This document shows, in pieces, positions 36,482 to 45,357 of a stretch of 64,000 nucleotides of DNA. The stretch comes from Bdellovibrio svalbardensis (GTDB lineage Bacteria; Bdellovibrionota; Bdellovibrionia; Bdellovibrionales; Bdellovibrionaceae): positions 124,001-188,000 of the forward strand of contig NZ_JANRMI010000001.1 of assembly GCF_029531655.1 (NCBI RefSeq), in the 5' to 3' direction. The notes under the pieces are model-generated. The model was not told the origin of the DNA. It made no database searches and saw only the letters and a program-made list of their open reading frames with translations. Made by a program: the position numbers and the translations under genes. Positions within the stretch are counted from its first letter, which is position 1; each line of letters opens with the position of its first letter.

Positions 36482-37332
36482 CTAACCACCTCTAGATTGT
36501 ACAGAAAATCTCCCACAAATACCGCCTCCCCCGTCATCAACGGGTGAGTGTCGCCTTCAACAAACTGAATCATCATAATTCCGCCAGGCATTTGCACTTC
36601 AATGCTTTTCTCTTTGCTTTCTTTGGAATGAACCAATGCGGCTGCTACCGCACCTGTTCCACAAGCCAAAGTATAATCTTCCACTCCGCGTTCAAAAGTC
36701 ACAGCTTGGATTTTTTTTGAATTTTCAATTGTATAAAATGTTACATTTGCACCAGCGGGCTTCAAGTCCACATGCGAACGGCACTCACGCGCCATCTCTT
36801 TCAAATTTTCAACATCTTCCATCGTATGAATTTTTTGAACCAGATGAGGGACACCGGTATTAACCAAGGCAAATGTTTCTGTCGAGCTGGATTGAGTCTT
36901 CAGTTCAATACTCTCACGCACGTATTTAGCCTCTGGCATGCGAACCCGAACACGACCATCACCAAGAATCTCCGCGGTCACCAATCCAGCGCCCGTCTTA
37001 AAACGAATGCTCTTAAGTTCATTAGCCAGGTTTTCCTGACAATAGCGAGCGGCACAGCGAGCCGCGTTTCCACACATCTCTGCGGTCGACCCGTCGTTGT
37101 TATAGAAATCCCAATTGAAATCAAAGCCGTCAGAGCCAGTTTCAATCAAAAGTAGTCCATCCGTTGCAACACCCAATACAGTGTCACAAACTTTTTTTGC
37201 AAATTCTGGTCTGGAGATATGCAGATCTTTTTCCACATTCTTCCATACCGAAGAATCACGGGCGTCAATCAAAGCAAAAGTATTTCCTGCTCCCGACATC
37301 TTCGTGATTCGAACTGGCAAAAAAGAACTCAC
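36478..37332 (-). CDS. dapF: Diaminopimelate epimerase DapF
   Basis: Interconverts LL- and meso-DAP, supplying the peptidoglycan cross-linking residue. 284 residues. The two catalytic cysteines are visible in MCGNAARCAARYC (about residue 86) and LACGTGAVAAALV (about 223). Starts with GTG overlapping the stop of the small lipoprotein gene (GTGA). Confidence 0.97.
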   Translation of the reverse strand: MSSFLPVRITKMSGAGNTFALIDARDSSVWKNVEKDLHISRPEFAKKVCDTVLGVATDGLLLIETGSDGFDFNWDFYNNDGSTAEMCGNAARCAARYCQENLANELKSIRFKTGAGLVTAEILGDGRVRVRMPEAKYVRESIELKTQSSSTETFALVNTGVPHLVQKIHTMEDVENLKEMARECRSHVDLKPAGANVTFYTIENSKKIQAVTFERGVEDYTLACGTGAVAAALVHSKESKEKSIEVQMPGGIMMIQFVEGDTHPLMTGEAVFVGDFLYNLEVVR

Positions 37333-37559
37333 AAACCCTCCTGATTATCGGAGGCTGGAGTCTCTTCCAGGTCTTCATTCTTATATTTCTTTTTATCTTT
37401 GGAGGATTTTTTTGTTGTCTCTGAATACGTTGGTTCGCCACGACCCAGCGGCGCCGGGGTTAGGGGAGGAAGCGGCATGCCCTTCACTCCACAACCAGAT
37501 AGCAAGGCTCCAATAACAACAGCAAAAAAATATTTTGAAAATTTATTCAGCAATTCCAT
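37329..37559 (-). CDS. LptM/YifL-like small lipoprotein
   Basis: 76 residues. Lipobox LSGC at residue 23, then CGVKGMPLPPLTP, the CGxKGPxxxPP pattern of the LptM (YifL) family. In E. coli LptM helps assemble the LptD/E lipopolysaccharide transporter and its gene also sits beside dapF, which is the position here. The C-terminus is a charged linker (KKSSKDKKKYKNEDLEE). It overlaps dapF by 4 bp and the upstream TPR gene by 17 bp. Confidence 0.75.
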   Translation of the reverse strand: MELLNKFSKYFFAVVIGALLSGCGVKGMPLPPLTPAPLGRGEPTYSETTKKSSKDKKKYKNEDLEETPASDNQEGL

Positions 37560-38430
37560 TTGACCCCTTAAGATCTGCCTCTACCTCAACGACATGGCGG
37601 CAAAGCATGGGGTCTATCATATACTGTCTATACTGGTTGGCTGAAATGTTTTTGCAGGTAATCACATATTTCTGTGCATCTTCCAAGCCCGGCTTCTTAG
37701 CCACTTGCACCAACTTCCATGACCAATATGAAACTTCAGGGTATTTCCCATCAATTTTCTTCAAGTTCGCGGCAATTTCCTGTGCTTTGGTGTAATTCTT
37801 GGTCTTAAAGTAGCGGTCGACTTCAAGAATAAGCCAAAATTTTTGAAACGGGGACTTACGAACCTCATTGCTGTCATATATTTTGCCATATTCGACCCAT
37901 GCAGACTGACATACATAGGCTTGGGCTGCGGTCAGCTTCAGCTCCTCGTCGTAGGGCAAAAGCTTGGCTTGTTTGCTCATCAAATCTTGCGCCCCAGAGC
38001 AATCACCCTTCGCTATCATGGTCCGCGAAAGTTCACTTAGAATTGCCGTATTGTCAGGTTCCAAACGAGAAGCCTCATTTAATTTACCCAGAGCTTGGGT
38101 CAAATCTGTTTTTCGCAACGAAATTCCCGCTTCAAACATTTGCTGGGCTTTATCACTGATAAAAACATGGGCCACATCATTAATGGCCTTGCGCAGATCG
38201 GCCACGGGTTGAGGGCGATTTTCCTTCTGCAAGGCTGCTATCAAAATATTCAGAGCCTGTTGACGGTCTTTTTGCAGACTCAAGTTATAGGCTTTTTCAA
38301 TAATGTCTTTATAGGTTTCAGATTTATTTGCAATTGCTTTGCTTTGAGAGAAGGCCGGGGAAGAGAACATTTGGAAGGAGAGGAAAGCCGCAAAGAATGC
38401 GGCTTTCAAAAAACTAAAATTCAATTTCAT
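37543..38430 (-). CDS. Exported TPR-like protein
   Basis: 295 residues with a signal peptide (cleavage near AFS-Q, residue 29). Helical throughout, with tetratricopeptide-like segments around residues 50-200 (ALGKLNEASRLEPDNTAILSELSRTMIAKGDC). A Cys-containing C-terminal part has Cys near residues 260 and 278. No named family. It starts 3 bp after the preceding exported protein and overlaps the LptM-like gene, so it is in the dap operon; a periplasmic scaffold role is inference. Confidence 0.8.
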   Translation of the reverse strand: MKLNFSFLKAAFFAAFLSFQMFSSPAFSQSKAIANKSETYKDIIEKAYNLSLQKDRQQALNILIAALQKENRPQPVADLRKAINDVAHVFISDKAQQMFEAGISLRKTDLTQALGKLNEASRLEPDNTAILSELSRTMIAKGDCSGAQDLMSKQAKLLPYDEELKLTAAQAYVCQSAWVEYGKIYDSNEVRKSPFQKFWLILEVDRYFKTKNYTKAQEIAANLKKIDGKYPEVSYWSWKLVQVAKKPGLEDAQKYVITCKNISANQYRQYMIDPMLCRHVVEVEADLKGSNGIAE

Positions 38431-38433
38431 CGA

Positions 38434-39012
38434 CTAATTCTTCTTAAAAGATTTCAAAGTTAATGTCATTGTTCCAAACTGAGTTGGAGCTGTTTGCTTC
38501 AGCGTCCCGCCCACTGGAACCACCTGTGGGTTTAACCAAACGTTGATTTCACCCTTATCACTAGAAGCTTTATCACGAGCAGTTACATGAATGCTATCAA
38601 ATGTTCCTGCTGGCACTGTGATTTTTTCTTCTTTCGTATCAATGATTTCCAGGTCCTGCTTAGGAACTTGTTGCTCTTGACCATTAGCGATGACCTTTTT
38701 GATTTCTCCGGTATTTGCATCAATCAGGGTTTGAATCTTTTGTTTTCCAGCGAAGCCAAGATCTGCGTCCTGATTCATCCAAATTCCATCAGCACCTATA
38801 GAGTCGACCGACATCACCATCGATCCTTTAATAAAGCCACCAATGTTCAGATCGTAGTTTGACGTGTCGCCAACCTTCCAATCCAAACCCATTGTTTGGG
38901 CTTCCATAATAACATTGGCCTGAACATGAACCAGAGTATCCTGAATAGACGGGGCAGCCTGAGCGTTGAGTGCGAATGCAAATCCGAGAACCGCGATAAG
39001 AGTCTTAAACAT
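38434..39012 (-). CDS. Exported beta-rich protein of unknown function
   Basis: 192 residues. Signal peptide with cleavage near AQA-A (residue 19). The body alternates strands and turns (WKVGDTSNYDLNIGGFIKGSMV, ITVPAGTFDSIHVTARDK, VVPVGGTLKQTA), resembling DUF3108-like or lipoprotein-binding barrels; this is only a resemblance. The start is set at 39012 because AAGGAGGAAGT precedes it; an upstream in-frame ATG at 39072 has none. First gene after ftsK, 100 bp away, with the ACTCCGGC hairpin between. Confidence 0.78.
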   Translation of the reverse strand: MFKTLIAVLGFAFALNAQAAPSIQDTLVHVQANVIMEAQTMGLDWKVGDTSNYDLNIGGFIKGSMVMSVDSIGADGIWMNQDADLGFAGKQKIQTLIDANTGEIKKVIANGQEQQVPKQDLEIIDTKEEKITVPAGTFDSIHVTARDKASSDKGEINVWLNPQVVPVGGTLKQTAPTQFGTMTLTLKSFKKN

Positions 39013-39090
39013 ACTTCCTCCTTGAATGGTTTGGTGTGTTCCTAATGAAAACACACCCGCAAAGAGGGTCAATATGCCATTCTACGGTCT

Positions 39091-39109
39091 ACTCCGGCAG
39101 AGCCGGAGT
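39091..39109. repeat. ACTCCGGC/GCCGGAGT hairpin after ftsK
   Basis: ACTCCGGC (39091-39098), loop AGA, GCCGGAGT (39102-39109). It begins 4 bp after the ftsK stop. The same 8-bp stem recurs at 55547 and, with changes, at 48498 and 42691. Confidence 0.7.
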
Positions 39110-39112
39110 GCA

Positions 39113-41521
39113 TTAGGTTTCGCTATAGCTAGAAACCAAAACCTGTCGCGGCTTACTGCCATTTGCAGGGCCCACAACACCTTCTTTTTCAAAGACTTCA
39201 ATCATGCGCGCCGCACGAGGGTAGCCCAAGCGGAATTTACGCTGAATCAAAGAGGCAGAGATTTCTTTTTGGCTAGAAGCCCAAGAAAGAATCTCATCGT
39301 ATCTCTCATCGTATTCCTCGTCGCCAAATCCTCCGCCGTCACCACCATCGCCGCCAGATTCAGAATCGCCACCCGCAAAGCCTTCAAGGGCTCTCATCGC
39401 AAGTGGGTCATATTCCGGCTCAGCTTGATCTGACCAATGCTTTACGACATTCGCAATTTCTGAATCCTTCATATAAGGACCGTGATGGCGCGTCGGTTTA
39501 CCAATACCAGGAGCTTGGAATAACATGTCCCCATTCGGAAGAAGACGTTCTGCACCCGAATCATCAATGATAATTCTTGAGTCCATTTTCGAAGCAACTT
39601 TTAAGGCCACACGGCCTGGGATATTTGTTTTAATCAAACCCGTCACAACATCTTTACGCGGTGACTGTGTCGCAAGAATCAAATGAATACCGCAGGCGCG
39701 GGCTTTTTGCGTCAGGCGTTGAATCGGCTCTTCGATGTTTTGCTTTTCAACAATCATCAAGTCGGCAAGCTCATCCACCACGATAACAACATAAGGAAGC
39801 GGCTGATAATAGTACTGATCCAGTTTGGCTTTGCCTTCTTCAAGAGCGATATTGTGGCGTTCATGTTCATCAACATCAGCTTTGGACATTTTCGCGGTTT
39901 TCTCGTTGAACAATTCGATCTTACCAACGCCGAACTTCGACAAAGACTTATAGCGTTTTTCCATTTCGCGCACGGCCCACTTCAAAGCTGTCGCAGCCTT
40001 CTTCGGTTCTGTGATGTGGGGAAGAGCCAGGTGAGGAACTCCGGCGAATGGTGCTAAGTCGACCATTTTCGGGTCAATCAAAACCAGACGCAAAGTTTTC
40101 GGCGAATGTCTGAACAACAATCCAGAAATAATTGAACCCACGAAGACGGATTTACCAGAACCTGTTGTACCCGCGATCAACAGATGCGGCATCTTGCGCA
40201 AATCGACAATCTTAGGTTCGCCGTCAACCGCACGGCCTACGGCCATCGGCAACGCCAAGTCCTCACTCCAGAAGGTATCTTCCGCAATCAAGTCCTTGTA
40301 ATAAACAGTTTCGCGCTTCAAGTTCGCGGTTTCAATACCAACCACATCAGTTCCCGGAATGTGACCGACCACACGCACGGATTCTGACGACAGAGCCAGC
40401 GACAAGTCGTCTTCAAGCTCAGAAATTTTTGAAATTTTCACGTCAGCATTAGGCTTAAACTCATACATCGTAACCAGCGGGCCGGGCTTGGCATCAGTGA
40501 TCTGGCCTTCGATTGAAAAGTTCTTAAGCTTTTCAACCAATGAGTCCGCTTTTCTTTGGATTTCCGCCTTGTCGATTTTAATTCGCGATGCCGGTGGATC
40601 TTCCAACAAAGAAAGTTTTGGCATTTCCCAATTTTCAATACGACGTGGAGGCTTTGCCTTCATCACAACTTTGCGTTTTTGAGCCAAGCGGACTGCAGGA
40701 ACTTCTTCTTCGTCATCCTCTTCTTCAGTCTCGTCTTCGGCGTCGGCCGCTAAAATTGCTTCCAAATCCTCATCTTCTTCTTCGTCTTCAGCATCTTCTT
40801 TAAATTTTTTATCAGAGAGAGGGAAAACCAATTGCTGCGCCTTGCTCATATCGCGCTTTTCTTCTTTTTCTTCCTTCTTCTCTTTTTTCACTGGTTTTGC
40901 TTTTTTAGCGCCTGAATCCCCAACAAACATTCCAGAAAAGAAGCTGCCTATTTTGTCAGAATATTTCTTCTTTTTCCAATCAGCGAAAAATTCTTGAGGA
41001 ATCTCCGCCAGCTCCTGCAAAGTTTTTTCTGAATAGAAGACCACCAAAACGGCCATAAACGACCACAGGATGACCTGCACCCCCGCCGACGCAAAAGCAC
41101 GCATTAGGGCCTGAGCGACGCCAAGTCCAAGAAGTCCACCCAAATAGATCTGGTTCTGGAAAAGCTTCGTATTAGGCAAATAAAGCGATAAAAGGGCGGC
41201 CACATTGATGATCAATAAGAGGGCCCAGACAAAGCGAATATTTTTTAAATTCAAAGATTCGCCTTTAAAGCTCGCATAGGCCATTTTCAACAGGCTTCCG
41301 ACCAGCACCCAAGCAGCTAAGCCCAGGAACTGATAAAGCATATCTGCAAGGAAACTGCCGACGATTCCGCAGTAATTTGCAGCTTTTAAGCCTTGGCCAA
41401 TGGAGTTCAATGAAGGGTCGCGGGGGCTGTAGCTGATAAGAGCTAAGGCGAGGAAAAGTCCTAGGCCTAAAAAGCCGATTGCGATAACGTCCTGACGAAA
41501 CTTTTTAAGGAATTGGTTCAT
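39113..41521 (-). CDS. ftsK: DNA translocase FtsK/SpoIIIE
   Basis: Septum-anchored motor that clears chromosomal DNA during division. 802 residues. Four to five membrane helices occupy residues 13-170. A Lys/Glu-rich acidic linker follows (about 200-290). Then comes the RecA-like motor with P-loop IAGTTGSGKSVFVG near residue 455, Walker B PYVVIVVDELADLM, and the C-terminal gamma winged helix (SLIQRKFRLGYPRAARMIEVFE) that reads polar DNA motifs. No Shine-Dalgarno; a -10-like TAAATT ends 6 nt before the ATG. Confidence 0.96.
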   Translation of the reverse strand: MNQFLKKFRQDVIAIGFLGLGLFLALALISYSPRDPSLNSIGQGLKAANYCGIVGSFLADMLYQFLGLAAWVLVGSLLKMAYASFKGESLNLKNIRFVWALLLIINVAALLSLYLPNTKLFQNQIYLGGLLGLGVAQALMRAFASAGVQVILWSFMAVLVVFYSEKTLQELAEIPQEFFADWKKKKYSDKIGSFFSGMFVGDSGAKKAKPVKKEKKEEKEEKRDMSKAQQLVFPLSDKKFKEDAEDEEEDEDLEAILAADAEDETEEEDDEEEVPAVRLAQKRKVVMKAKPPRRIENWEMPKLSLLEDPPASRIKIDKAEIQRKADSLVEKLKNFSIEGQITDAKPGPLVTMYEFKPNADVKISKISELEDDLSLALSSESVRVVGHIPGTDVVGIETANLKRETVYYKDLIAEDTFWSEDLALPMAVGRAVDGEPKIVDLRKMPHLLIAGTTGSGKSVFVGSIISGLLFRHSPKTLRLVLIDPKMVDLAPFAGVPHLALPHITEPKKAATALKWAVREMEKRYKSLSKFGVGKIELFNEKTAKMSKADVDEHERHNIALEEGKAKLDQYYYQPLPYVVIVVDELADLMIVEKQNIEEPIQRLTQKARACGIHLILATQSPRKDVVTGLIKTNIPGRVALKVASKMDSRIIIDDSGAERLLPNGDMLFQAPGIGKPTRHHGPYMKDSEIANVVKHWSDQAEPEYDPLAMRALEGFAGGDSESGGDGGDGGGFGDEEYDERYDEILSWASSQKEISASLIQRKFRLGYPRAARMIEVFEKEGVVGPANGSKPRQVLVSSYSET

Positions 41522-41527
41522 TTAAAA

Positions 41528-41556
41528 AATTTACGAGATTCCGATGAGTTAGTCAT
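41528..41556 (-). promoter_or_regulatory. Possible ftsK promoter, leaderless geometry
   Basis: Minus strand -35 ATGACT (41556-41551), 17-nt spacer, -10 TAAATT (41533-41528), then 6 nt to the ATG. Both hexamers match consensus at four of six positions, so this is a weak prediction. Confidence 0.35.
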
Positions 41557-41677
41557 GCGGATGAAGCGCTTACTTGACTTAGGACTGGCGGTGCAGGACA
41601 AATGCGGCACGTTACTGCCGACGTCAGAAACGCCAAGACTTTAGAGCGCAAGAAATCAAGACAAAGAGCCAGTTAAA

Positions 41678-42316
41678 ATGCTTAAAATAAATGAGATTTT
41701 TTATAGTATCCAAGGTGAAACCAGTTATGTGGGAAATCCCACGGTTTTTGTGCGCACTACAGCCTGCAACTTGCGCTGCACCTATTGCGATACAAAATAC
41801 TCATATTATGAAGGCGAGATGCAGTCCCTTGAGGCCATCATGCAGGAGATTGATTCTCATCAAGCTCCTTATGTTTGCGTTACTGGTGGCGAACCCTTGC
41901 TGCAAAAAGAAGTTCACACCTTGATGAAAACTCTTTGCGATCGCGATTACAAAGTTTCTTTGGAAACAAGCGGATCAAAAAGCATTGAGGCTGTTGACCC
42001 ACGCGTAAAAATTATTTTGGATGTGAAAACTCCAGATAGCGGTGCTGCCGATTCCTTCCTTATGGAGAACATCGGCTTTTCCACGCCCAGCACGGAATAC
42101 AAGTTTGTGATTTGTTCAGAAGAAGACTTCGATTGGTCTGAAAATTTCTGCCGTCAACACAATTTGTTCGAAAAATTTATGGTTTTATACAGCCCATCAT
42201 ACGGCCAAGTGTCTGAACGCTGGTTGGCAGAAAAAATTTTGCAGAAAAAATCATCTGCACGGTTGCAATTACAGCTCCATAAGTATATTTGGTCTGCAGA
42301 AACACGCGGAGTATAG
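41678..42316 (+). CDS. queE: 7-Carboxy-7-deazaguanine synthase QueE
   Basis: Radical-SAM enzyme forming the deazaguanine ring of queuosine precursors. 212 residues. The cluster motif is CNLRCTYC (CX3CX2C) near residue 31, preceded by FYSIQGETSYVGNPTVFVR and followed by YVCVTGGEPLLQ. queF of the same pathway is at 1384 in this window. Stands alone; fis follows 64 bp later. No good ribosome binding site is seen (weak AGAG). Confidence 0.95.
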   Translation: MLKINEIFYSIQGETSYVGNPTVFVRTTACNLRCTYCDTKYSYYEGEMQSLEAIMQEIDSHQAPYVCVTGGEPLLQKEVHTLMKTLCDRDYKVSLETSGSKSIEAVDPRVKIILDVKTPDSGAADSFLMENIGFSTPSTEYKFVICSEEDFDWSENFCRQHNLFEKFMVLYSPSYGQVSERWLAEKILQKKSSARLQLQLHKYIWSAETRGV

Positions 42317-42380
42317 GCTTACACTTCGGTTGCACTGAAGTAGACCACTCCAAACCTAAGCCGACATTTTTGGGAGTTCC

Positions 42381-42680
42381 ATGACGCCGAACCTGAACAG
42401 TTCTGATAATCTTTTTGTCGCCAACCTTCAGTCAGTAAGTTTGGAGAAGCTAGTTAAGAGCAAACTTGAAGTTCTTTTTGCTCAACAAAAAGAGGCACAA
42501 GTTGAATTGAACGGTCTATATAACGTCGTTATTGAACAAGTAGAAAAACCTCTTCTAGAGCTAGCTCTGCGCGCCTACAACGGCAACCAAGTTAAAACGG
42601 CACAAATGCTTGGCATCAATCGCAATACTCTTAAGAAGAAAATTGACAACTACAAGATTAGAGTCAAAAAACTAAACTAA
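42381..42680 (+). CDS. fis: Fis-family DNA-binding protein
   Basis: 99 residues, the length of nucleoid protein Fis. The C-terminal helix-turn-helix is GNQVKTAQMLGINRNTLKKKI, preceded by the Fis core YNVVIEQVEKPLLELALRAY. The N-terminal 40 residues form the variable arm. Fis dimers bend DNA. GGGAG lies 4 nt before the ATG. Its presence with the histone gene means two nucleoid-type proteins are encoded here. Followed by a CTCCGAC/GTCGGAG hairpin. Confidence 0.88.
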   Translation: MTPNLNSSDNLFVANLQSVSLEKLVKSKLEVLFAQQKEAQVELNGLYNVVIEQVEKPLLELALRAYNGNQVKTAQMLGINRNTLKKKIDNYKIRVKKLN

Positions 42681-42689
42681 ATTCTTACT

Positions 42690-42708
42690 ACTCCGACCTC
42701 GTCGGAGG
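42690..42708 (+). repeat. CTCCGAC/GTCGGAG hairpin after fis
   Basis: CTCCGAC (42691-42697), loop CTC, GTCGGAG (42701-42707), 10 bp after the fis stop. A variant of the ACTCCGGC hairpin family seen after ftsK and in the secreted-protein operon. Confidence 0.6.
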
Positions 42709-42849
42709 GTAGACAAGATCACACAAAGTTTTGCATCAGCGGGCCACCTCGAACCACCACCACGCGTAAGGTCCGCAACTTTACTTCGCTAAAATCGAAG
42801 TGTAAAATATGTTTCGTCCGATTAATTTCGTGTCTCGAGAGGGGTTCTA

Positions 42850-44265
42850 ATGAGCACGCGAATTCCGCCTCAAAATCTAGAGGCTGAACAATCTATTCTC
42901 GGCGGTCTAATGCTAGACCGCGAAGCTTTGGATCAAATCGGTGACCTTTTGTTCGCCGAGGACTTCTATAAGCCGGGTCATCAAAAGATCTATGCTGCTA
43001 TCAAGGAATTGCATAGCAAAACTCAACCTATTGACATCATCACCGTGACCAACGTTCTTCAAGCTGAAGGAACACTGGAGATGATCGGCGGTCCTGAGTA
43101 TTTGATTAGCTTGCTTGATAAAACTATTTCGTCAGCCAATATTGCGTCGCACGCCAAGATCGTTCGCGAAAAAAGTTTGCTTCGCAAAATGATCCTTACG
43201 AACAGTAAGTTGATTGAACGCGCTTATGATTCTGACTTCGTGGACGTTGAATCCTTCATGGACTCAGCGGAAAGCGAAATTTTCAAACTCAGTGAAAATA
43301 AAACCCAAACGGGCCTTGTTGGCTCTATGGAAATCGTTAAAGCGTCTATCCAAAAGATCGAAGAGCTTTACAAGCGCAAAGCCGATGTCACAGGCCTTGC
43401 GACAGGTTTTACCGAGTTGGACAAAATGACTTCAGGCCTTCACCCAGGTGAGATGACGATCATCGCCGCTCGTCCGTCGATGGGTAAAACAGCCTTCTCT
43501 CTGAACGTTGCACAGCACATCGCCCTTCGCGGTAAGAAATGTATCGCTTACTTCTCTCTCGAGATGGGTAAAGAGTCGATGATGATGCGTATGTTGTCTG
43601 CCGAAGCACGTGTGAATATGGGTGAGATCAGAAATGGTAAAATCCAGGATTCAGCTTGGCCGAAGTTAATCAACGCGGCCAGCGCGCTCAGCGAAGCATC
43701 CATCTTTATCGATGATACTCCGGGTATGTCGCCATTTGAAATTCGTTCTCGTGCCCGCCGTTTGAAAGCAGAACACGGCCTTGATTGCATCATGATCGAC
43801 TACTTGCAGTTGATGAGCATGAAACAAAAATTCTCTTCGCGTGAGCAAGAGGTTGCGGAAATTTCCAAGAACTTAAAAGCGATCGCCAAAGAATTGCAAA
43901 TTCCGATCATCGCACTGGCGCAGTTAAATCGCGGTGTGGAAGGTCGTTCGGATCGTCGTCCAATGCTTTCAGATCTTCGTGAGTCCGGATCTATCGAACA
44001 AGATGCCGACGTTATCATGATGCTTTATCGTGATGACTACTACGACAAGGAAGATCCAGATAAGCAAGGTCACGCTGAGGTCATTGTGGGCAAACAGCGT
44101 AATGGTGCCACAGGTACAGTGAAACTTCGTTTCGATGCGAAATACAATCGATTCAGAGATGCTGATAATGAGGGTGGCGCGGTGAATCCGCTTCCTCCTC
44201 CACAGGCACCACCACCTATGCCAGGTGGCAGACCAAAAAACTTTGCTCCTGGAGCTCCCTCCTAG
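42850..44265 (+). CDS. dnaB: Replicative DNA helicase DnaB
   Basis: Hexameric fork helicase. 471 residues. N-terminal domain PQNLEAEQSILGGLMLD, linker, RecA-like domain with P-loop AARPSMGKTAFSLN near residue 210, Walker B LDCIMIDYLQLM, and the arginine-finger region KQRNGATGTVKLRF. A Pro-rich C-terminal tail (NPLPPPQAPPPMPGGRPK) is extra. No intein. GAGAGGGG precedes the ATG. Its terminator hairpin contains the start codon of the next gene. Confidence 0.97.
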   Translation: MSTRIPPQNLEAEQSILGGLMLDREALDQIGDLLFAEDFYKPGHQKIYAAIKELHSKTQPIDIITVTNVLQAEGTLEMIGGPEYLISLLDKTISSANIASHAKIVREKSLLRKMILTNSKLIERAYDSDFVDVESFMDSAESEIFKLSENKTQTGLVGSMEIVKASIQKIEELYKRKADVTGLATGFTELDKMTSGLHPGEMTIIAARPSMGKTAFSLNVAQHIALRGKKCIAYFSLEMGKESMMMRMLSAEARVNMGEIRNGKIQDSAWPKLINAASALSEASIFIDDTPGMSPFEIRSRARRLKAEHGLDCIMIDYLQLMSMKQKFSSREQEVAEISKNLKAIAKELQIPIIALAQLNRGVEGRSDRRPMLSDLRESGSIEQDADVIMMLYRDDYYDKEDPDKQGHAEVIVGKQRNGATGTVKLRFDAKYNRFRDADNEGGAVNPLPPPQAPPPMPGGRPKNFAPGAPS

Positions 44266-44272
44266 GATAATC

Positions 44273-44295
44273 AAGGCCACTTATGTGGCCTTTTT
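44273..44295 (+). terminator. dnaB terminator overlapping the SDR start codon
   Basis: AAGGCCAC (44273-44280), loop TTAT, GTGGCCTT (44285-44292), ending in a T-run to 44295. The ATG of the following SDR gene (44283-44285) straddles the loop, and its AAGG ribosome binding site is the 5' end of the stem. Confidence 0.75.
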
Positions 44296-45209
44296 CATTT
44301 CGACATCACCTCAAGAAAGCCGATCAAAATTTTAAGCCCGTGATCTTGGTCACTGGCTGCTCTTCAGGTATTGGACTTGCGCTGGCAAAAATGCTTCACG
44401 CGCACAGTGAATATCGTGTCGTCGTCACGGCTCGTGAAAAAAGCATCGATAAAGTCCGCAAAGAATTCCAAGAAGATGATCGTTTTTTGATTCGCGTTCT
44501 TGATGTCACCTCCGAAGATGATCGACAGCGTTTAATCGCCGACATTCAACGTGTTTGGGGTGGCGTCGATGTTCTCGTGAACAATGCTGGCATCTCTTAT
44601 CGCGCTGTCGTGGAGCACATGACAGCCAAAGATGAGCTCTTGCAGATGGAAACAAACTATCTAGGGCCGATTGGACTTATCCGGTTGGTGCTGCCACATA
44701 TGCGCGAAACGGGAAGAGGGAAGATCATCAATATTTCTTCGGTAGCCGGAATGCTCGCAATGCCAACTATGTCTTCTTATTCCGCCTCCAAGTTTGCTCT
44801 GGAAGGCGCTTGCGAATCCCTCTGGTATGAAATGCGACCCTTCGGTGTCACCGTATGCATGGTTCAACCCGGATTCATACACTCCTCCTCATTTCAAAAT
44901 GTCTATCACACTGACAAATCTGACCCGACACGCAACTGGAGCGGTCCTTACAAAGACTTTTATCAAAACATGACTCCCTTCGTAGCCAAGATGATGAATA
45001 TGTCTCTAACCACTCCGGAAAAAATTGCCAAGATCATTATTGAGGTCATCGAGAAGGAACGCGCACCCTTATGGATTCCATGCACCTTGGATGCGAAGCT
45101 CTTTTACTATATCCGCCGAGCCTTCCCACGCAGACTTCTTCTGCCATTCCTTTATTGGTGCCTTCCCAAAGCCCGCACCTGGGGCAAGGAATACTCACAC
45201 CGACGTTAA
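44283..45209 (+). CDS. SDR-family short-chain dehydrogenase/reductase
   Basis: Classical NAD(P)-dependent oxidoreductase of 308 residues; the substrate is unknown. Cofactor motif TGCSSGIG near residue 25, NNAG at about 100, and the active-site Ser and YxxxK (SSYSASKFALEG near residue 160). The C-terminal 60 residues are hydrophobic/aromatic, as in lipid- or retinol-type SDRs. The ATG lies within the dnaB terminator loop. An alternative GTG about 48 nt downstream would begin just before the Rossmann motif but lacks a ribosome binding site. Confidence 0.9.
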   Translation: MWPFSFRHHLKKADQNFKPVILVTGCSSGIGLALAKMLHAHSEYRVVVTAREKSIDKVRKEFQEDDRFLIRVLDVTSEDDRQRLIADIQRVWGGVDVLVNNAGISYRAVVEHMTAKDELLQMETNYLGPIGLIRLVLPHMRETGRGKIINISSVAGMLAMPTMSSYSASKFALEGACESLWYEMRPFGVTVCMVQPGFIHSSSFQNVYHTDKSDPTRNWSGPYKDFYQNMTPFVAKMMNMSLTTPEKIAKIIIEVIEKERAPLWIPCTLDAKLFYYIRRAFPRRLLLPFLYWCLPKARTWGKEYSHRR

Positions 45210-45308
45210 ATCACGCCCAGTCCCTTTCGCTGGACCAAGGCCTAATTCGAGCGATTCCCATTGTGTTCAAATTAACCTCTTGATTGAGTGGAAGAGTCGA
45301 ATGATTAA

Positions 45309-45331
45309 GAGGTGCAAGATTTTTGCACCTC
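45309..45331 (+). promoter_or_regulatory. Hairpin in the leader of the 70-residue protein gene
   Basis: GAGGTGCAA (45309-45317) / TTGCACCTC (45323-45331), loop GATTT, ending 26 nt before the start codon and 15 nt before its ribosome binding site. No T-run follows, so it is more likely an operator or RNA element than a terminator. Confidence 0.5.
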
Positions 45332-45357
45332 AAATAGACACGCACGGAGGCGGGCCT

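Noticed and set aside
39013-39072. Longer start of the exported protein ending at 38434
   Set aside because: The perfect AAGGAGGAAGT site and signal peptide belong to the ATG at 39012.
41522-41677. preQ1-type riboswitch before queE
   Set aside because: No recognisable preQ1 aptamer consensus could be made out in the 156-nt leader; a covariance-model search would be needed to exclude a divergent class.
45025-45357. Extended N-terminus of the 70-residue protein overlapping the SDR gene
   Set aside because: The ATG at 45358 has a strong ribosome binding site; the extension overlaps SDR coding sequence in another frame.
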